From positions 372,001 to 436,000 of the forward strand of contig CAWJUU010000008.1 in NCBI GenBank assembly GCA_963846165.1: a DNA stretch of 64,000 nt, given 5' to 3'. Positions 44,231-53,399 of the stretch are shown in pieces. A model generated the notes under the pieces. The model made no database searches. It was given only the letters and a program-made list of their open reading frames with translations, and had not been told where the DNA came from. This DNA comes from WHSW01 sp963846165 (GTDB lineage: Bacteria; Actinomycetota; Thermoleophilia; Solirubrobacterales; 70-9). Within the stretch, counting starts at the first letter, position 1. The number at the start of each line of letters is the position of its first letter. A program made the position numbers and the translations under genes.

Positions 44231-44263
44231 AAACGGGCGGCGCCCTCGGGGCGTCGCCCGTTT
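44231..44263 (+). terminator. intrinsic terminator between the LeuA/NifV-like gene and ilvC
   Basis: Arms AAACGGGCGGCGCC and GGGGCGTCGCCCGTTT pair along about 15 bp with one mismatch around a short loop, ending in TTT. It separates the transcripts, consistent with ilvC having its own promoter at 44299. Confidence 0.75.
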
Positions 44264-44298
44264 GCTCCATCGCCCTTCGCCCAGCGCGGAACGATGCC

Positions 44299-44304
44299 TA
44301 GGAT
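44299..44304 (+). promoter_or_regulatory. -10-like TAGGAT that decides the ilvC start
   Basis: TAGGAT, then 7 nt, then ATG 44312. Earlier ATGs at 44294 and 44303 fall upstream of or inside the hexamer, so they would not be on a leaderless transcript. Confidence 0.5.
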
Positions 44305-44311
44305 GGCGTCG

Positions 44312-45304
44312 ATGATCTACTACGAAAAAGACGCAGACCCTGCCCGCCTCGACGGCAAGAAGGTCGCCGTTCTCGGCTACGGCTCCCAGGGCCGCGCCCA
44401 CGCGCTCAACCTGCACGACGCGGGCGTCGACGTGGTCGTCGGCCTGCGGGAGGGGTCGAGCTCGATCGAGCTGGCGACCGAGGACGGGCTCACGGTCCGC
44501 AGCGTCGCCGACGCTGCCAGCGAGGGCGACGTGGTGATGGTGCTGCTTCCCGACGAACAGCAGGGAGCCGCCTGGGAGGATGCGATTCGCGACGGCATCG
44601 CTCCCGGAAAGCTGCTCATGTTCGCGCACGGGTTCTCGGTCCACTACGGGGAGATCGAGCCCGACCACGGCGTCGACGTGGGGATGGTCGCGCCGAAGAG
44701 CCCAGGGCATCTGGTCCGCCGCCAGTTCGAGCAGGGGCGCGGGGTGCCCGGCCTGATGGCGATCCACCAGGACGCGAGCGGCCAGACCCGTGAGCTGGTG
44801 CTCGCTTACGCGCACGGAATCGGCTGCACCCGCGCCGGGGTGATCGAGACGAGCTTCAAGGACGAGACGGAGACCGACCTCTTCGGCGAGCAGGCCGTGC
44901 TCTGCGGCGGCCTCACCGAGCTTGTCCGAGCCGGGTACGAGACGCTCGTCGAGGCCGGCTACGACCCTCAGCTCGCGTATTTCGAATGCCTGCACGAGCT
45001 GAAGCTGATCGTCGACCTCCTCTACGAGGGCGGGATCTCGACGATGCGCGATTCGATCTCGAACACAGCCGAGTACGGCGACCTCACCCGCGGTCAGAAG
45101 ATCATCGGGGAGCCGACCCGCGAGGCGATGAAGAAGGTCCTCGTCGACATCCAGTCGGGCGAGTTCGCGCGCGAGTGGATCGCCGAGAATCGGGCCGGTC
45201 AGGAGAACTTCCAGCGCCTGCGCGCCGAGCAGCGTGAGCACGGGATCGAGAACGAAGGCCGTGAGCTGCGCAAGATGATGGCCTGGCTCGGCGACCAGAA
45301 CTGA
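44312..45304 (+). CDS. ilvC: ketol-acid reductoisomerase
   Basis: 330 residues, class I (short) KARI, which converts acetolactate to dihydroxyisovalerate with NADPH. N-terminus MIYYEKDADPARLDGKKVAVLGYGSQG matches the family; GYGSQGRAHALNL is the cofactor loop. Metal-binding Asp/Glu residues are in KDETETDLFGEQAVLCGG and the C-terminal YFECLHELKLIVDLLYEGG. The ATG at 44312 is supported by TAGGAT 7 nt ahead; the frame is open from 44294, and MASM would be the alternative start. No ilvB or ilvN lies next to it. A small membrane transporter gene follows within 3 bp. Confidence 0.94.
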   Translation: MIYYEKDADPARLDGKKVAVLGYGSQGRAHALNLHDAGVDVVVGLREGSSSIELATEDGLTVRSVADAASEGDVVMVLLPDEQQGAAWEDAIRDGIAPGKLLMFAHGFSVHYGEIEPDHGVDVGMVAPKSPGHLVRRQFEQGRGVPGLMAIHQDASGQTRELVLAYAHGIGCTRAGVIETSFKDETETDLFGEQAVLCGGLTELVRAGYETLVEAGYDPQLAYFECLHELKLIVDLLYEGGISTMRDSISNTAEYGDLTRGQKIIGEPTREAMKKVLVDIQSGEFAREWIAENRAGQENFQRLRAEQREHGIENEGRELRKMMAWLGDQN

Positions 45305-45306
45305 GT

Positions 45307-45750
45307 ATGGAGAAGGTTGGCCTCGCTGCGGCCGCGACGATTGCGGCCGGTGGGCTAATCGCGCTGCAGCCGCCCGTGGTCGCACGGCTCGCTGATGCGA
45401 CCGGGACGCTGCCGGCGGCGGCCCTCAACTTCATCGTCGGTTCCGTCTGCCTAGTGGTGCTGGCGCTGATCCTCGGCGATGCCGGGGGATTCGGCCACCT
45501 CGGCGAGGTGTCCTGGTACTACGTGGTCGGCGGCGGCATCGTCGGCGCCCTCTACATAACCACAGTGATCCTCACAGTGGGCAGTCTCGGTGCCGCGGGC
45601 GTCGTTGCGGCGACGATCGCCGGACAACTGACGATCTCGGTCGTCATCGATCGCCTCGGCATCCTCGGCCTCGACCAAACGCCGATCACCCCCGAGCGGG
45701 TGCTGGGCGTCGCCCTATTGCTCGCAGGCACCTACCTGATCGTCCGCTGA
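45307..45750 (+). CDS. DMT-superfamily small transporter (DUF606/YdcZ type)
   Basis: 147 residues with five hydrophobic helices and few charged residues. The order of motifs (AAAALNFIVGS early, WYYVVGGGIVGALYITTVILTVGSLGAAG, then a C-terminal ALLLAGTYLIVR) fits the YdcZ/DUF606 group, whose members form dimers of half-size DMT transporters. It begins 2 bp after ilvC and is therefore probably co-transcribed with it; export of a branched-chain product is possible but not shown. Confidence 0.78.
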   Translation: MEKVGLAAAATIAAGGLIALQPPVVARLADATGTLPAAALNFIVGSVCLVVLALILGDAGGFGHLGEVSWYYVVGGGIVGALYITTVILTVGSLGAAGVVAATIAGQLTISVVIDRLGILGLDQTPITPERVLGVALLLAGTYLIVR

Positions 45751-45762
45751 TCACGCGGGCCC

Positions 45763-46896
45763 TCAGGCGGCAGCGCGCAACTGCGGGCGCCGTTCCGGCA
45801 GGCCGGTGGCCGTGCGGGCGAACGAGGGATCGGCGATCCGCAGGTAGTGGCCGAACGACCAGCCGACGAATGAGTCCCGCTCCATCTGGTTGAGCGCCGC
45901 GGCAAGCAGGCGAGGGGGTACCCGCGGAACCAGCTTCTGCACCCGCAGCATCCACTTGAACTGCCACTCGTGGGCCGCCGAGAACTCTCGATAGCGCCGC
46001 AGCGCGTCCTCGGGCGTCGCGTCCCCCTCGACCACCCTACGCAGCTCACGGCCGCAGGCGAGGCCGAAGTAGAACGCCGTCCGGATGCCCTCAGCGGTCA
46101 GCGGCAGGCAGTGGCCGGCGGAGTCGCCGACGAAGAAGATCCCGTCGCCGGTCGCCGAGCGAAGCTTGTGCGGGATCCAGTTGCCCTGGTAGCGGACCGC
46201 TTCGTGCTCGAGGTCCTCCGCGAGGCGCACGGTCGGCTCCTTGACGTGGAAACGCGGCTCGAAGGAGCCGACGCCGACGCGCACCTCGTCGCGGGCGGGG
46301 AAGCTCCAGCCATAGCCGGCCGGGACGTAGCCGCGGTCGATCCAGATCTCGAGCTCGTCGGAGCCGCCGAACGGGTGCACCTCGAGCCCGCGCGAGAGGG
46401 GCGCCTCGGGCGGCTGATAGCCGCTCCCCGAGAGGACCCGCTTCCACCCGAGCGCGTCGACGACCAGCGGTGCGGCCAGGTCGCCCCGGTCGGTGTGCAC
46501 GGTGGTTCCCGACCGCCCGGTGACCGTTGCCGTCTCGAACTCGGCGTCGCACTGGTCGAAGAGCAGGCCGCAGAGCTCGCGGTAGTCGAAGGTCGAGAAC
46601 GTCCACGGGAGCCGGAAGCGCACGGTCGTGTGCGGCGTGTTGACGACTAATGTCTCGAACGTCTGGCGGATCGAGTCGGCGACTCCCATCGCCTCCAACC
46701 ATTCGGTCGGCGCTGCGCATGCCGACGTCTGCCGCTCGCCGATCTCGTAGCGATCGGCGATCAACGTCCGGGCGCCCGATCCCGCCAGCTCGCGCGCCAC
46801 CGCAAGCCCGGCGAAGCTCGCCCCGCAGACGAGCACGTCGTAGTCGCCGGTGAGCGGCGTGCGTTCCGCTCCACGCTTCGTTTCGCGCCGGGGCAT
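45763..46896 (-). CDS. FAD-dependent oxidoreductase, geranylgeranyl-reductase-like
   Basis: 377 residues. The FAD loop is VLVCGASFAGLAVARELAGSG; a conserved ATP-grasp-free GGR layout continues with ALGWKRVL, YGWSFPARDEVRVGVGSF (the YxWxFP motif of geranylgeranyl reductases) and FFVGDSAGHCLPLTAEGIRTAF with the C-terminal FAD Asp. The family saturates isoprenoid chains or acts in quinone chemistry. I took ATG 46896, 9 nt after TACCCT, over a longer frame from 46956 that would cross into the divergent rpsA leader. It converges with the DMT gene. Confidence 0.85.
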   Translation of the reverse strand: MPRRETKRGAERTPLTGDYDVLVCGASFAGLAVARELAGSGARTLIADRYEIGERQTSACAAPTEWLEAMGVADSIRQTFETLVVNTPHTTVRFRLPWTFSTFDYRELCGLLFDQCDAEFETATVTGRSGTTVHTDRGDLAAPLVVDALGWKRVLSGSGYQPPEAPLSRGLEVHPFGGSDELEIWIDRGYVPAGYGWSFPARDEVRVGVGSFEPRFHVKEPTVRLAEDLEHEAVRYQGNWIPHKLRSATGDGIFFVGDSAGHCLPLTAEGIRTAFYFGLACGRELRRVVEGDATPEDALRRYREFSAAHEWQFKWMLRVQKLVPRVPPRLLAAALNQMERDSFVGWSFGHYLRIADPSFARTATGLPERRPQLRAAA

Positions 46897-46998
46897 CGGC
46901 AGGCGAGGGTACCGTTCCCGGCGCCCTCGAACGCGAAGTTGCGCTTCCTGGGGCACGCGATCGGGCCTGCGGCGGCGTTTTTGCCATCATTGGCCGCC

Positions 46999-48453
46999 GT
47001 GTCTGCGGCCGAGACAACGACCGATGCTGCGCCGGAGGCGTCTATCGAGGCGCCTGCGGTGGCTCCGCCCGCCGCCACCAACGGCGGCTCCGCCGACCTC
47101 CTGATCGAGGTCGACGGCAAGCTCGTCCCCAACTACGACGCGACGATCAAGCCCTTCGAGGAGGGCGACGTGGTGTCAGGCGAGGTAGTGCGGATCGACA
47201 GGGACGAGGTCCTGGTCGACATCGGGTTCAAGTCCGAGGGCGTGATCCCCGCCAACGAGCTCTCGATCCGGCGCTCCGTGGACCCGTCGGAGGAGGTCTC
47301 GCTCGGCGAGCAGGTCGACGCGCTGGTGCTCACCAAGGAGGACCAGGAAGGGCGCTTGATCCTGTCCAAGAAGCGGGCCCGCTTCGAGAAGGCATGGCGC
47401 AAGATCGAGGCGGCGGCCGAGTCCGGCGAGCCGGTTGACGGAACCGTGATCGAGGTGGTCAAGGGTGGGCTCATCCTCGACCTCGGCGTGCGTGGCTTCC
47501 TGCCCGCCTCGCTGGTCGACATTCGCCGCGTCCACAACCTCGACGAGTTCAAGGGCCAGACGCTCGAGTGCAAGGTGATCGAGCTCAACCGCTCGCGCAA
47601 CAACGTCGTCCTTTCGCGGCGCGCGGTGCTCGAGGAGGAGCGCAAGGAGGTCCGCGAGCAGATCCTCGGCCGGCTGCAGCCCGGGATGGTCGTCGAGGGC
47701 AAGATCTCCAACATCGTCGACTTCGGCGCCTTCGTCGACCTCGAGGGCATCGACGGCCTGATCCACATCTCCGAGCTTTCCTGGAGTCACGTCAACCACC
47801 CGTCCGAGGTGCTCTCGATCGGGGAGACGGTGCGGGTCAAGGTGCTTGACATCGACCGCGACCGCCAGCGGATCTCGCTCGGGCTCAAGCAGACGCAGGA
47901 GGATCCGTGGCAGACGGTCCTCAACGAGTACAAGCCGAACGACATCCTCGAGGGCAAGGTGACCAAGGTCGTCGCCTTCGGCGCCTTCGTCGAGATCGTC
48001 CCCGGCGTCGAGGGCCTCGTCCACATCTCCGAGCTCGCCGAGCACCACGTGGAGACTCCGGGCGAGGTCGTACAGCCAGGCCAGGAGGTCTGGGTGCGAA
48101 TCCTCGAGATCGATGAGGAGCGCCGCCGGATCTCGCTCAGCGTCAAGCGCGCCCAGCGCAATGACAACCTTCCGCTCCGTGACCTGATCCCGCCCGAGCT
48201 GCAGCCCGACGCGCAGCCGGCGGCACCGCCCGAGGCGGGCGTGCCGGATCTCGACCTCTCCGAGGAGGTCTTCTCCGAGCCGGCGACCGAGACGCCGGCG
48301 GCCGAGGAGCCGGCCGCCGAGGAAGCGCCCGCGGCCGACGCGGCGCCGGTGACCGAGGAAGCGCCCGCGGCCGAGGCAGCGCCCGCCGACGAAGCGCTCG
48401 CGGCCGAGGACGCTCCCGCCGACGACGGCGACGAGCAGCCGCAAGCCTCCTGA
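46999..48453 (+). CDS. rpsA: 30S ribosomal protein S1
   Basis: 484 residues with four S1 OB-fold repeats (about 40-110, 125-190, 210-280, 295-370). Repeat signatures include GDVVSGEVVRID, VDIGFKSEGVIP, GMVVEGKISNIVDFGAFVDL and GKVTKVVAFGAFVEIVPGVEGLVHISE. Repeats three and four are the best conserved, as usual. The C-terminal tail is Ala/Glu/Pro-rich with EEAPAA-type repeats, and low complexity is common in actinobacterial S1. GTG 46999 (VSAAETTTD) is preferred; a start at 46939 would add a leader lacking S1 features. It is divergent from the flavoprotein gene. Confidence 0.92.
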   Translation: MSAAETTTDAAPEASIEAPAVAPPAATNGGSADLLIEVDGKLVPNYDATIKPFEEGDVVSGEVVRIDRDEVLVDIGFKSEGVIPANELSIRRSVDPSEEVSLGEQVDALVLTKEDQEGRLILSKKRARFEKAWRKIEAAAESGEPVDGTVIEVVKGGLILDLGVRGFLPASLVDIRRVHNLDEFKGQTLECKVIELNRSRNNVVLSRRAVLEEERKEVREQILGRLQPGMVVEGKISNIVDFGAFVDLEGIDGLIHISELSWSHVNHPSEVLSIGETVRVKVLDIDRDRQRISLGLKQTQEDPWQTVLNEYKPNDILEGKVTKVVAFGAFVEIVPGVEGLVHISELAEHHVETPGEVVQPGQEVWVRILEIDEERRRISLSVKRAQRNDNLPLRDLIPPELQPDAQPAAPPEAGVPDLDLSEEVFSEPATETPAAEEPAAEEAPAADAAPVTEEAPAAEAAPADEALAAEDAPADDGDEQPQAS

Positions 48454-48466
48454 TCTGAGCGCGGTG

Positions 48467-48494
48467 GCCTCCGCGCACCAATGAGCGCGGAGGC
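48467..48494 (+). promoter_or_regulatory. 10-bp hairpin with the coaE start codon in its loop
   Basis: Arms 48467-48476 and 48485-48494 are perfectly complementary (core CCTCCGCGC with GCGCGGAGG). The 8-nt loop ACCAATGA contains the ATG of coaE. A competing stem can form between 48459-48464 and 48471-48476. There is no other Shine-Dalgarno sequence. Confidence 0.65.
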
Positions 48495-49086
48495 TCCCTT
48501 CGTTGGCCTGACCGGCGCCGTTGCCGCCGGCAAGTCCGAGGCCCTCGCGGCTCTCGAGCGCCTCGGCGCGGCGACGCTCTCCTCCGACGCGGTCGTGCAC
48601 GAGTTGCTCGGGACCGATCGGGTTCGCGACATCCTGGTCGAGCGCTGGGGGGAGGAGGTCGCACCCGGCGGTGCGATCGATCGCGAGCGAGTGGGCGTGA
48701 TTGTCTTCGAACGCCCCGAGGAGCTGGCCTGGCTCGAGGCGGCGCTTCATCCGCTCGTCGGCGCGCGCATCGCCGGCTGGCGTGCCGGGTTGGAGAAAGG
48801 GACACCGCTGGCGGTGGTGGAGGTGCCGCTCCTGTTCGAGACCGGAATGGACTCAGCGTTTGACTCGACCATCAGCGTGGTCAGCGACGACGCGCTGCGT
48901 GCCGATCGGGCCGGAGCTCGCGGGACCGTTGCGCTGGAGGGCCGTGAGGATCGCCAGCTCAAGCAGTCCGAGAAGGCTGCGCGGGCGACCTACGTGGTCC
49001 GCAATGACGGGACAGTCGAGGATCTCGAGCGGGCCCTCGCCGAGCTCATGCGGGAGATCGCGGCGGGCGGGGAAGAGCCGGGTTGA
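48481..49086 (+). CDS. coaE: dephospho-CoA kinase
   Basis: 201 residues. The P-loop is GLTGAVAAGKSEALAALERLG near the N-terminus, followed by the dephospho-CoA binding segment LSSDAVVHELL, VPLLFETGMD and the C-terminal KAARATYVVRNDGTVEDLERAL. It phosphorylates dephospho-CoA in the last step of CoA synthesis. The family's P-loop is usually GxxGSGKS; here AVAAGKS keeps the key Gly-Lys-Ser. It sits 27 bp after rpsA, the usual neighbourhood in actinobacteria, and its stop overlaps the next gene. Confidence 0.9.
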   Translation: MSAEAPFVGLTGAVAAGKSEALAALERLGAATLSSDAVVHELLGTDRVRDILVERWGEEVAPGGAIDRERVGVIVFERPEELAWLEAALHPLVGARIAGWRAGLEKGTPLAVVEVPLLFETGMDSAFDSTISVVSDDALRADRAGARGTVALEGREDRQLKQSEKAARATYVVRNDGTVEDLERALAELMREIAAGGEEPG

Positions 49087-49646
49087 GCCGCGCGCGAACG
49101 CTGGTGATCCTGGCGGTCGCGGTGGCCGCGGTCGCGCTCATCGTCACCAAGCTGATCGACGTGGAGGAGGCGATCCGCGAGGTGACACTGCCACTTCGCC
49201 ATGACGACATCATCCGCCAGCAGGCCGAGGAGAAGAATCTCGATCCGGCGCTGATCGCCGCGGTGATCAACGAGGAATCGGGATTCGACCAGCACGCGCG
49301 GTCGGGCGCCGACGCGCGTGGCCTGATGCAGGTCACCCCGGCGACGGCGCAGGCGATCGCGGAGCAGAGCGGTGGGGTGGCGTTCGAGGTCGGCGATCTC
49401 GCCGATCCCGACATCAACATCCGCTACGGCACCTACCACCTCCGCGACCTGCTCGACCAGTACGCCGGCAACCTCCTCGCCGCGCTGGCGGCTTACAACG
49501 CCGGCAGCGGCAACGTCGACGAGTGGGGCGGCGCGGGGCTGGAGCTCGACCAGATCGAGTTCCCCGAGACGCGCGCGTACGTGGACGAGGTGCTCGAGAA
49601 GCGCGACCAGTACCGCGAGAGCTACTCCGACGACCTCGGCCTCTAG
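49083..49646 (+). CDS. membrane-anchored lytic transglycosylase (SLT domain)
   Basis: 187 residues. Residues 5-22 form an N-terminal membrane anchor, then an SLT domain: LIAAVINEESGFDQHARSGADARGLMQVTPATA (catalytic Glu in NEES, then GLMQV), a conserved INIRYGTYHLRDLLDQY and LAAYNAGSGNV. These enzymes cleave the glycan strands of peptidoglycan outside the membrane. The TTG start overlaps the coaE stop (TTGA), which implies co-transcription. Length is typical of the small SLT proteins. Confidence 0.9.
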   Translation: MSRARTLVILAVAVAAVALIVTKLIDVEEAIREVTLPLRHDDIIRQQAEEKNLDPALIAAVINEESGFDQHARSGADARGLMQVTPATAQAIAEQSGGVAFEVGDLADPDINIRYGTYHLRDLLDQYAGNLLAALAAYNAGSGNVDEWGGAGLELDQIEFPETRAYVDEVLEKRDQYRESYSDDLGL

Positions 49647-49692
49647 GATGGCCGATCGTGGCGCCGGGTAGCTCGGGGCTCGCGCGCGAGCG

Positions 49693-52044
49693 ATGGACCT
49701 CGCCGTAGCCTGGCTCGTTTTCCCGGCTCTGCTGCTGGCGCTCTGTTGCGGCTGTGGCCTGCTCGTCGCTTCGCTCTGCCGCCGCGCCCCGCCCCGGGCG
49801 CTGCTCCCGGCCTGCGGGTTGGCGCTGATCGTCTGCGTCGGCCAGGTGCTGACCCTGGCCGACGCGACTGCCGAGCTGACGGCGCCGGTCGTCGCCGGCC
49901 TCGCGGTTGCCGGCTTCGGATTCGGGCGCCGGCTGAAGCCCGATCGCGCCGCATTGCCCGCGGCAGGAACGGCGCTCGCGGTGTTCGCCGTGTTCGCGGC
50001 GCCGATAGTGCTCTCGGGCGAGGCGACGCTGGCGGGGTACATCAAGCTCGACGACACTGCTACCTGGCTCGCCCTGACCGATCGGATCATGGAGCACGGC
50101 CGAAGCCTCGACGGCCTGGCGCCGTCGTCGTACGAGGCGACGCTGGCATTCAATCTCGGCGACGGCTACCCGATCGGGGTCTTCGTCCCCTTCGGCGTCG
50201 CCGTCTGGCTGCTCGGCATGGATGCGGCCTGGTTGATCCAGCCATACATGGCGGTGCTCGCCGCGATCCTCGCGCTCTCGCTCTGGTCGCTGGCGGGCCA
50301 GGTGACCGAGGCGCGCCGATGGCGGGCCGCAGCCGCCTTCCTCGGCGCGCAATCGGCACTGCTGTTCGGCTACTACCTGTGGGGTGGGGTGAAGGAGATC
50401 GCGGCGGCGCTGCTCGTCGCGACGACCGCCGCGCTGGCCGGGCGCCTGCTGAGCACCGGCGGCGGGCCGGCCCGGCTGATCCCGCTGGTGCTCACCACCG
50501 CTGCGCTGGTGGGCGTGCTGTCGGCGGGAGGCGTGGCCTGGCTGGCGCCGATCCTGCTCCCCGCAGCCGTGCTGCTGGCGCGCGACGCCGGTCTCGCCAC
50601 GGCCGCTCGCGACGCGGCGGTCTACGTCGCCGGGCTCGCATTGCTCAGCCTCCCGGTCCTGATCCCGGGTGGCGTGATCCCGCCCACCTCCCTGTCGCTC
50701 ACCGACGACACGGCGGTGGGAAATCTGATTGGCCCGCTCGAGCCGCAACAGGTCCTTGGCGTCTGGCCGAGCGGCGACTTCCGGGTCGACCCGTCGAACG
50801 AGGCCCTGGCGTACATCCTGATGGTGATCGTCGTCACGCTCTCCGTCTGCGGCCTGGTCCGTGCCCTCGGCGCCGCCGGCAAGGGCGCCGCCCTATACGT
50901 CGCAGGCTCGCTTGTGGGCTGTCTCGTGCTGGTCGTGATCGGCTCACCCTGGGTCGAGGGCAAGGCGCTTGCGACGGCCTCGCCGGCGCTGCCCTTCGCC
51001 GCCGTGCTCGGCGCCGCTTGGGTGGCAGCGAGGGGCTTCCGTTCCCTTGCGCTCGCCGGCGCCGGATTGGTCGCGGCTGGGGTCCTGTGGTCGAACGCGC
51101 TCGCCTACCGCGACGTAAACCTCGCGCCGCGCGGACAGCTCTCAGAGCTCGAGCGGATCGGCGAGCTGGTCGCCGACCGGGGACCGTCGCTGATGACGGC
51201 CTATGAGCCCTACGGGGTCCGACACTTCCTCCGCGACGGCGACCCCGAGGGCGTCTCCGAGCTGCGCAGGCGCGAGATCCCACTGCTCGGGGGTGGCACG
51301 GTCGAGAAGGGCGTCTCCGTCGACACAGACCGAATCGACCCGGTCGCCCTCGGCTTCTACCGTACGCTCGTGCTTCGCCGTTCGCCGGCCCAGAGCCGGC
51401 CGCCCTCGCCGTACCGGCTGATCTGGCAGGGGGAGTTCTACGAGGTCTGGCAGCGCTCGGCGGGCGCACCGGAGGTCCCCGAGCGACTCGGGCTCGGCGA
51501 CCGCTACGACCCGATCGCCGAGCCCGACTGCGCCAAGATCGCGGCGCTCGCCCGAGCCGGCGACCTGGTCGCGGCCAGTGGCGCCGGCCCTGTGATCGTG
51601 CCGCTCTCGGCCATCCGCTATCCGGCCGGCTGGGCGACCCCGGGCACCCGCTCGAAGCCGACCCCGGCCGGCGCCGGCACGATCGAGGCCTCCGTTCGCA
51701 TCGGTTCCGCCGACACCTACGAGATCTGGATCGGCGGCTCACTGCGGCCTGGGGCCGAGGTGCTCGTCGAGGGCGAGCTGGTGGGCGAGACCCGGCACGA
51801 GCTCAACAACTTCGGCGGCTACGTCCGCCTCGGCTCGGCGGAGCTCGAACCCGGCGTCCACAGGGTCGAGGTGCGAATCGGCGGCGCTGATCTGCACCCG
51901 GGCAGCGGCGGCTCGCAGGGCCCGATCGGCCCGCTCGTCCTCAGCCCGGCTGAAGCGGCCGACAGGGAGCTGGCACGGATCGCCGCCGCGGACTACCGCG
52001 AGCTCTGCGGTCGCGAGTGGGATTGGGTCGAGGTCGTCGGGTGA
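49693..52044 (+). CDS. large polytopic membrane protein, possible GT-C glycosyltransferase
   Basis: 783 residues. The first 470 or so hold about twelve hydrophobic helices; the C-terminal 300 are soluble and probably external, with two halves rich in beta structure (SVRIGSADTYEIWIGGSLRPGAEVLVEGELVGE). The first external loop carries YIKLDDTATWLALTDRIMEHG, where an Asp-Asp pair sits as in GT-C glycosyltransferases that use polyprenyl-linked sugars. That assignment is tentative: no other GT-C signature was verified. A TAGGAT hexamer lies near 49644. The stop overlaps the MFS gene (GTGA), so the two are probably coupled. Confidence 0.65.
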   Translation: MDLAVAWLVFPALLLALCCGCGLLVASLCRRAPPRALLPACGLALIVCVGQVLTLADATAELTAPVVAGLAVAGFGFGRRLKPDRAALPAAGTALAVFAVFAAPIVLSGEATLAGYIKLDDTATWLALTDRIMEHGRSLDGLAPSSYEATLAFNLGDGYPIGVFVPFGVAVWLLGMDAAWLIQPYMAVLAAILALSLWSLAGQVTEARRWRAAAAFLGAQSALLFGYYLWGGVKEIAAALLVATTAALAGRLLSTGGGPARLIPLVLTTAALVGVLSAGGVAWLAPILLPAAVLLARDAGLATAARDAAVYVAGLALLSLPVLIPGGVIPPTSLSLTDDTAVGNLIGPLEPQQVLGVWPSGDFRVDPSNEALAYILMVIVVTLSVCGLVRALGAAGKGAALYVAGSLVGCLVLVVIGSPWVEGKALATASPALPFAAVLGAAWVAARGFRSLALAGAGLVAAGVLWSNALAYRDVNLAPRGQLSELERIGELVADRGPSLMTAYEPYGVRHFLRDGDPEGVSELRRREIPLLGGGTVEKGVSVDTDRIDPVALGFYRTLVLRRSPAQSRPPSPYRLIWQGEFYEVWQRSAGAPEVPERLGLGDRYDPIAEPDCAKIAALARAGDLVAASGAGPVIVPLSAIRYPAGWATPGTRSKPTPAGAGTIEASVRIGSADTYEIWIGGSLRPGAEVLVEGELVGETRHELNNFGGYVRLGSAELEPGVHRVEVRIGGADLHPGSGGSQGPIGPLVLSPAEAADRELARIAAADYRELCGREWDWVEVVG

Positions 52045-53399
52045 GCACCTCAATTTCCCGCACGGTGCTCGCCACAGCGGTCGGCCTCGTGCTCGCGGAC
52101 TCGTCGGTCGTCGTCCTCGCCCTGCCGGACATCTACCGCGAGCTCGACGTCTCGGTATCCGCCGTGATCTGGGTGCTGATCGCGTTCAACCTCGTCCTCG
52201 CGGTAGCTGCGGTGCCGGCGGCGCTCGCCGCCGGAAGGATCGGGCCCGCCCGGCTGACCGCTGCCGGCCTGATGGTCTTTGCGGCCGCCAGCCTGGCGTG
52301 CGGGCTCGCATCGAGCATCGAGGCGCTGCTCGTCGCGCGCTGCGCGCAGGCGGTGGGCGGGGCCGCCGCGGTCTGCGCCTCGCTTGAGTTGATGCCGGCC
52401 GTTTACGGGTCCGAGCGCGCCGCGGCACGGGCATGGGCGGCTGCGGGGGCGCTCGGGGCCGCGCTCGGCCCCGGGATCGGCGGCCTGCTCACCGAGCTGA
52501 TCTCGTGGGAGTCGATCTTCCTCGTCCAGGTTCCCGTGGCGCTGGCGCTGGCGCTCGGCCTGCTCGACCTCGCGCGCCGCGAGAGCCGGCGGGAGGGGCG
52601 CGGCCCGCCCGCCGGCCGACCTCACCTGGCGGCCAACGCGGCCCTCGGTCTCGTCTCGGCGGCACTCGCGGCCGCGCTCTTCCTCGTCGTCCTGCTCCTG
52701 ATCGAGGGCTGGCGGCTGAGCCCGCTCGCGGCGGCGGCGGCGGTGACCGTGATGCCGATCTGCGCCTTGGTGGCCGCGCCGCTCACGCGCCGGGTTGTCG
52801 CCGTCGACGCCCGCGCCGCGGCCGGCGTGATCCTGATCGCCGGCGGCCTCGCCGGGCTCGGGCTGCTCCCGGATGCCTCGGTGCTGCTCACCTTCCCGCC
52901 GCAGGCGCTGGTCGGCGCCGGCCTCGCGTTGACGCTTTCGGCGCTCACCGAGGCGGCGCTCGACGGCCGCTCGCCGCAGGCGATCCACGGCGGCTGGACG
53001 ATCGCCGCCCGTCACGCCGGCGTCGTCGCCGGGCTCCTGCTGCTCACCCCGGTGTTCACCTCCGACCTCGAGACCGAGCGCGCCGACGCCGAGGCAGCGG
53101 GTACCGCTGCGCTGCTCGACGCGCGACTCTCACCGGGGGCGAAGCTCGGCCTGGCTGACCGGATCGCCGACCAGATCGAGTCCGAGGGCGACAAGGTGCC
53201 GATCGTCGGGCCGGCATTCGATCCGCTTCCCGACGACCCGGTCGAGCGCGCCGAGACGGTCGCGCTGCGGACCGGGATCGAGGATCAGGTGGACGCCGCC
53301 GCCACGCACGCCTTCAGCGCTTCGTTCCTGATCGCCGCCGGATTCGCGATCGCAGCCCTGATCCCGATCGCGATCGCCCGCCGGAGGATCAGTCTGTGA
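52041..53399 (+). CDS. MFS transporter (drug:H+ antiporter-like)
   Basis: 452 residues with 12-14 hydrophobic helices. The N-terminal half shows ALPDIYRELDVSVSAVIWVLIAFNL, typical of the 14-helix DHA2 group, and AQAVGGAAAVCASLELMPAVYG plus AAGALGAALGPGIGGLLTELISWESIFLVQVP (motif C-like, antiporters). An extended soluble loop (about 355-425) near the C-terminus is unusual. It starts with GTG 52041 overlapping the preceding stop and overlaps the following gene by 4 bp. Substrate unknown; context suggests an envelope role. Confidence 0.82.
   Translation: MSTSISRTVLATAVGLVLADSSVVVLALPDIYRELDVSVSAVIWVLIAFNLVLAVAAVPAALAAGRIGPARLTAAGLMVFAAASLACGLASSIEALLVARCAQAVGGAAAVCASLELMPAVYGSERAAARAWAAAGALGAALGPGIGGLLTELISWESIFLVQVPVALALALGLLDLARRESRREGRGPPAGRPHLAANAALGLVSAALAAALFLVVLLLIEGWRLSPLAAAAAVTVMPICALVAAPLTRRVVAVDARAAAGVILIAGGLAGLGLLPDASVLLTFPPQALVGAGLALTLSALTEAALDGRSPQAIHGGWTIAARHAGVVAGLLLLTPVFTSDLETERADAEAAGTAALLDARLSPGAKLGLADRIADQIESEGDKVPIVGPAFDPLPDDPVERAETVALRTGIEDQVDAAATHAFSASFLIAAGFAIAALIPIAIARRRISL

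Noticed and set aside
46939..46998. Extension of ribosomal protein S1 to an upstream start
   Set aside because: The added residues are hydrophobic and unlike S1; the later GTG gives an N-terminus typical of the family.
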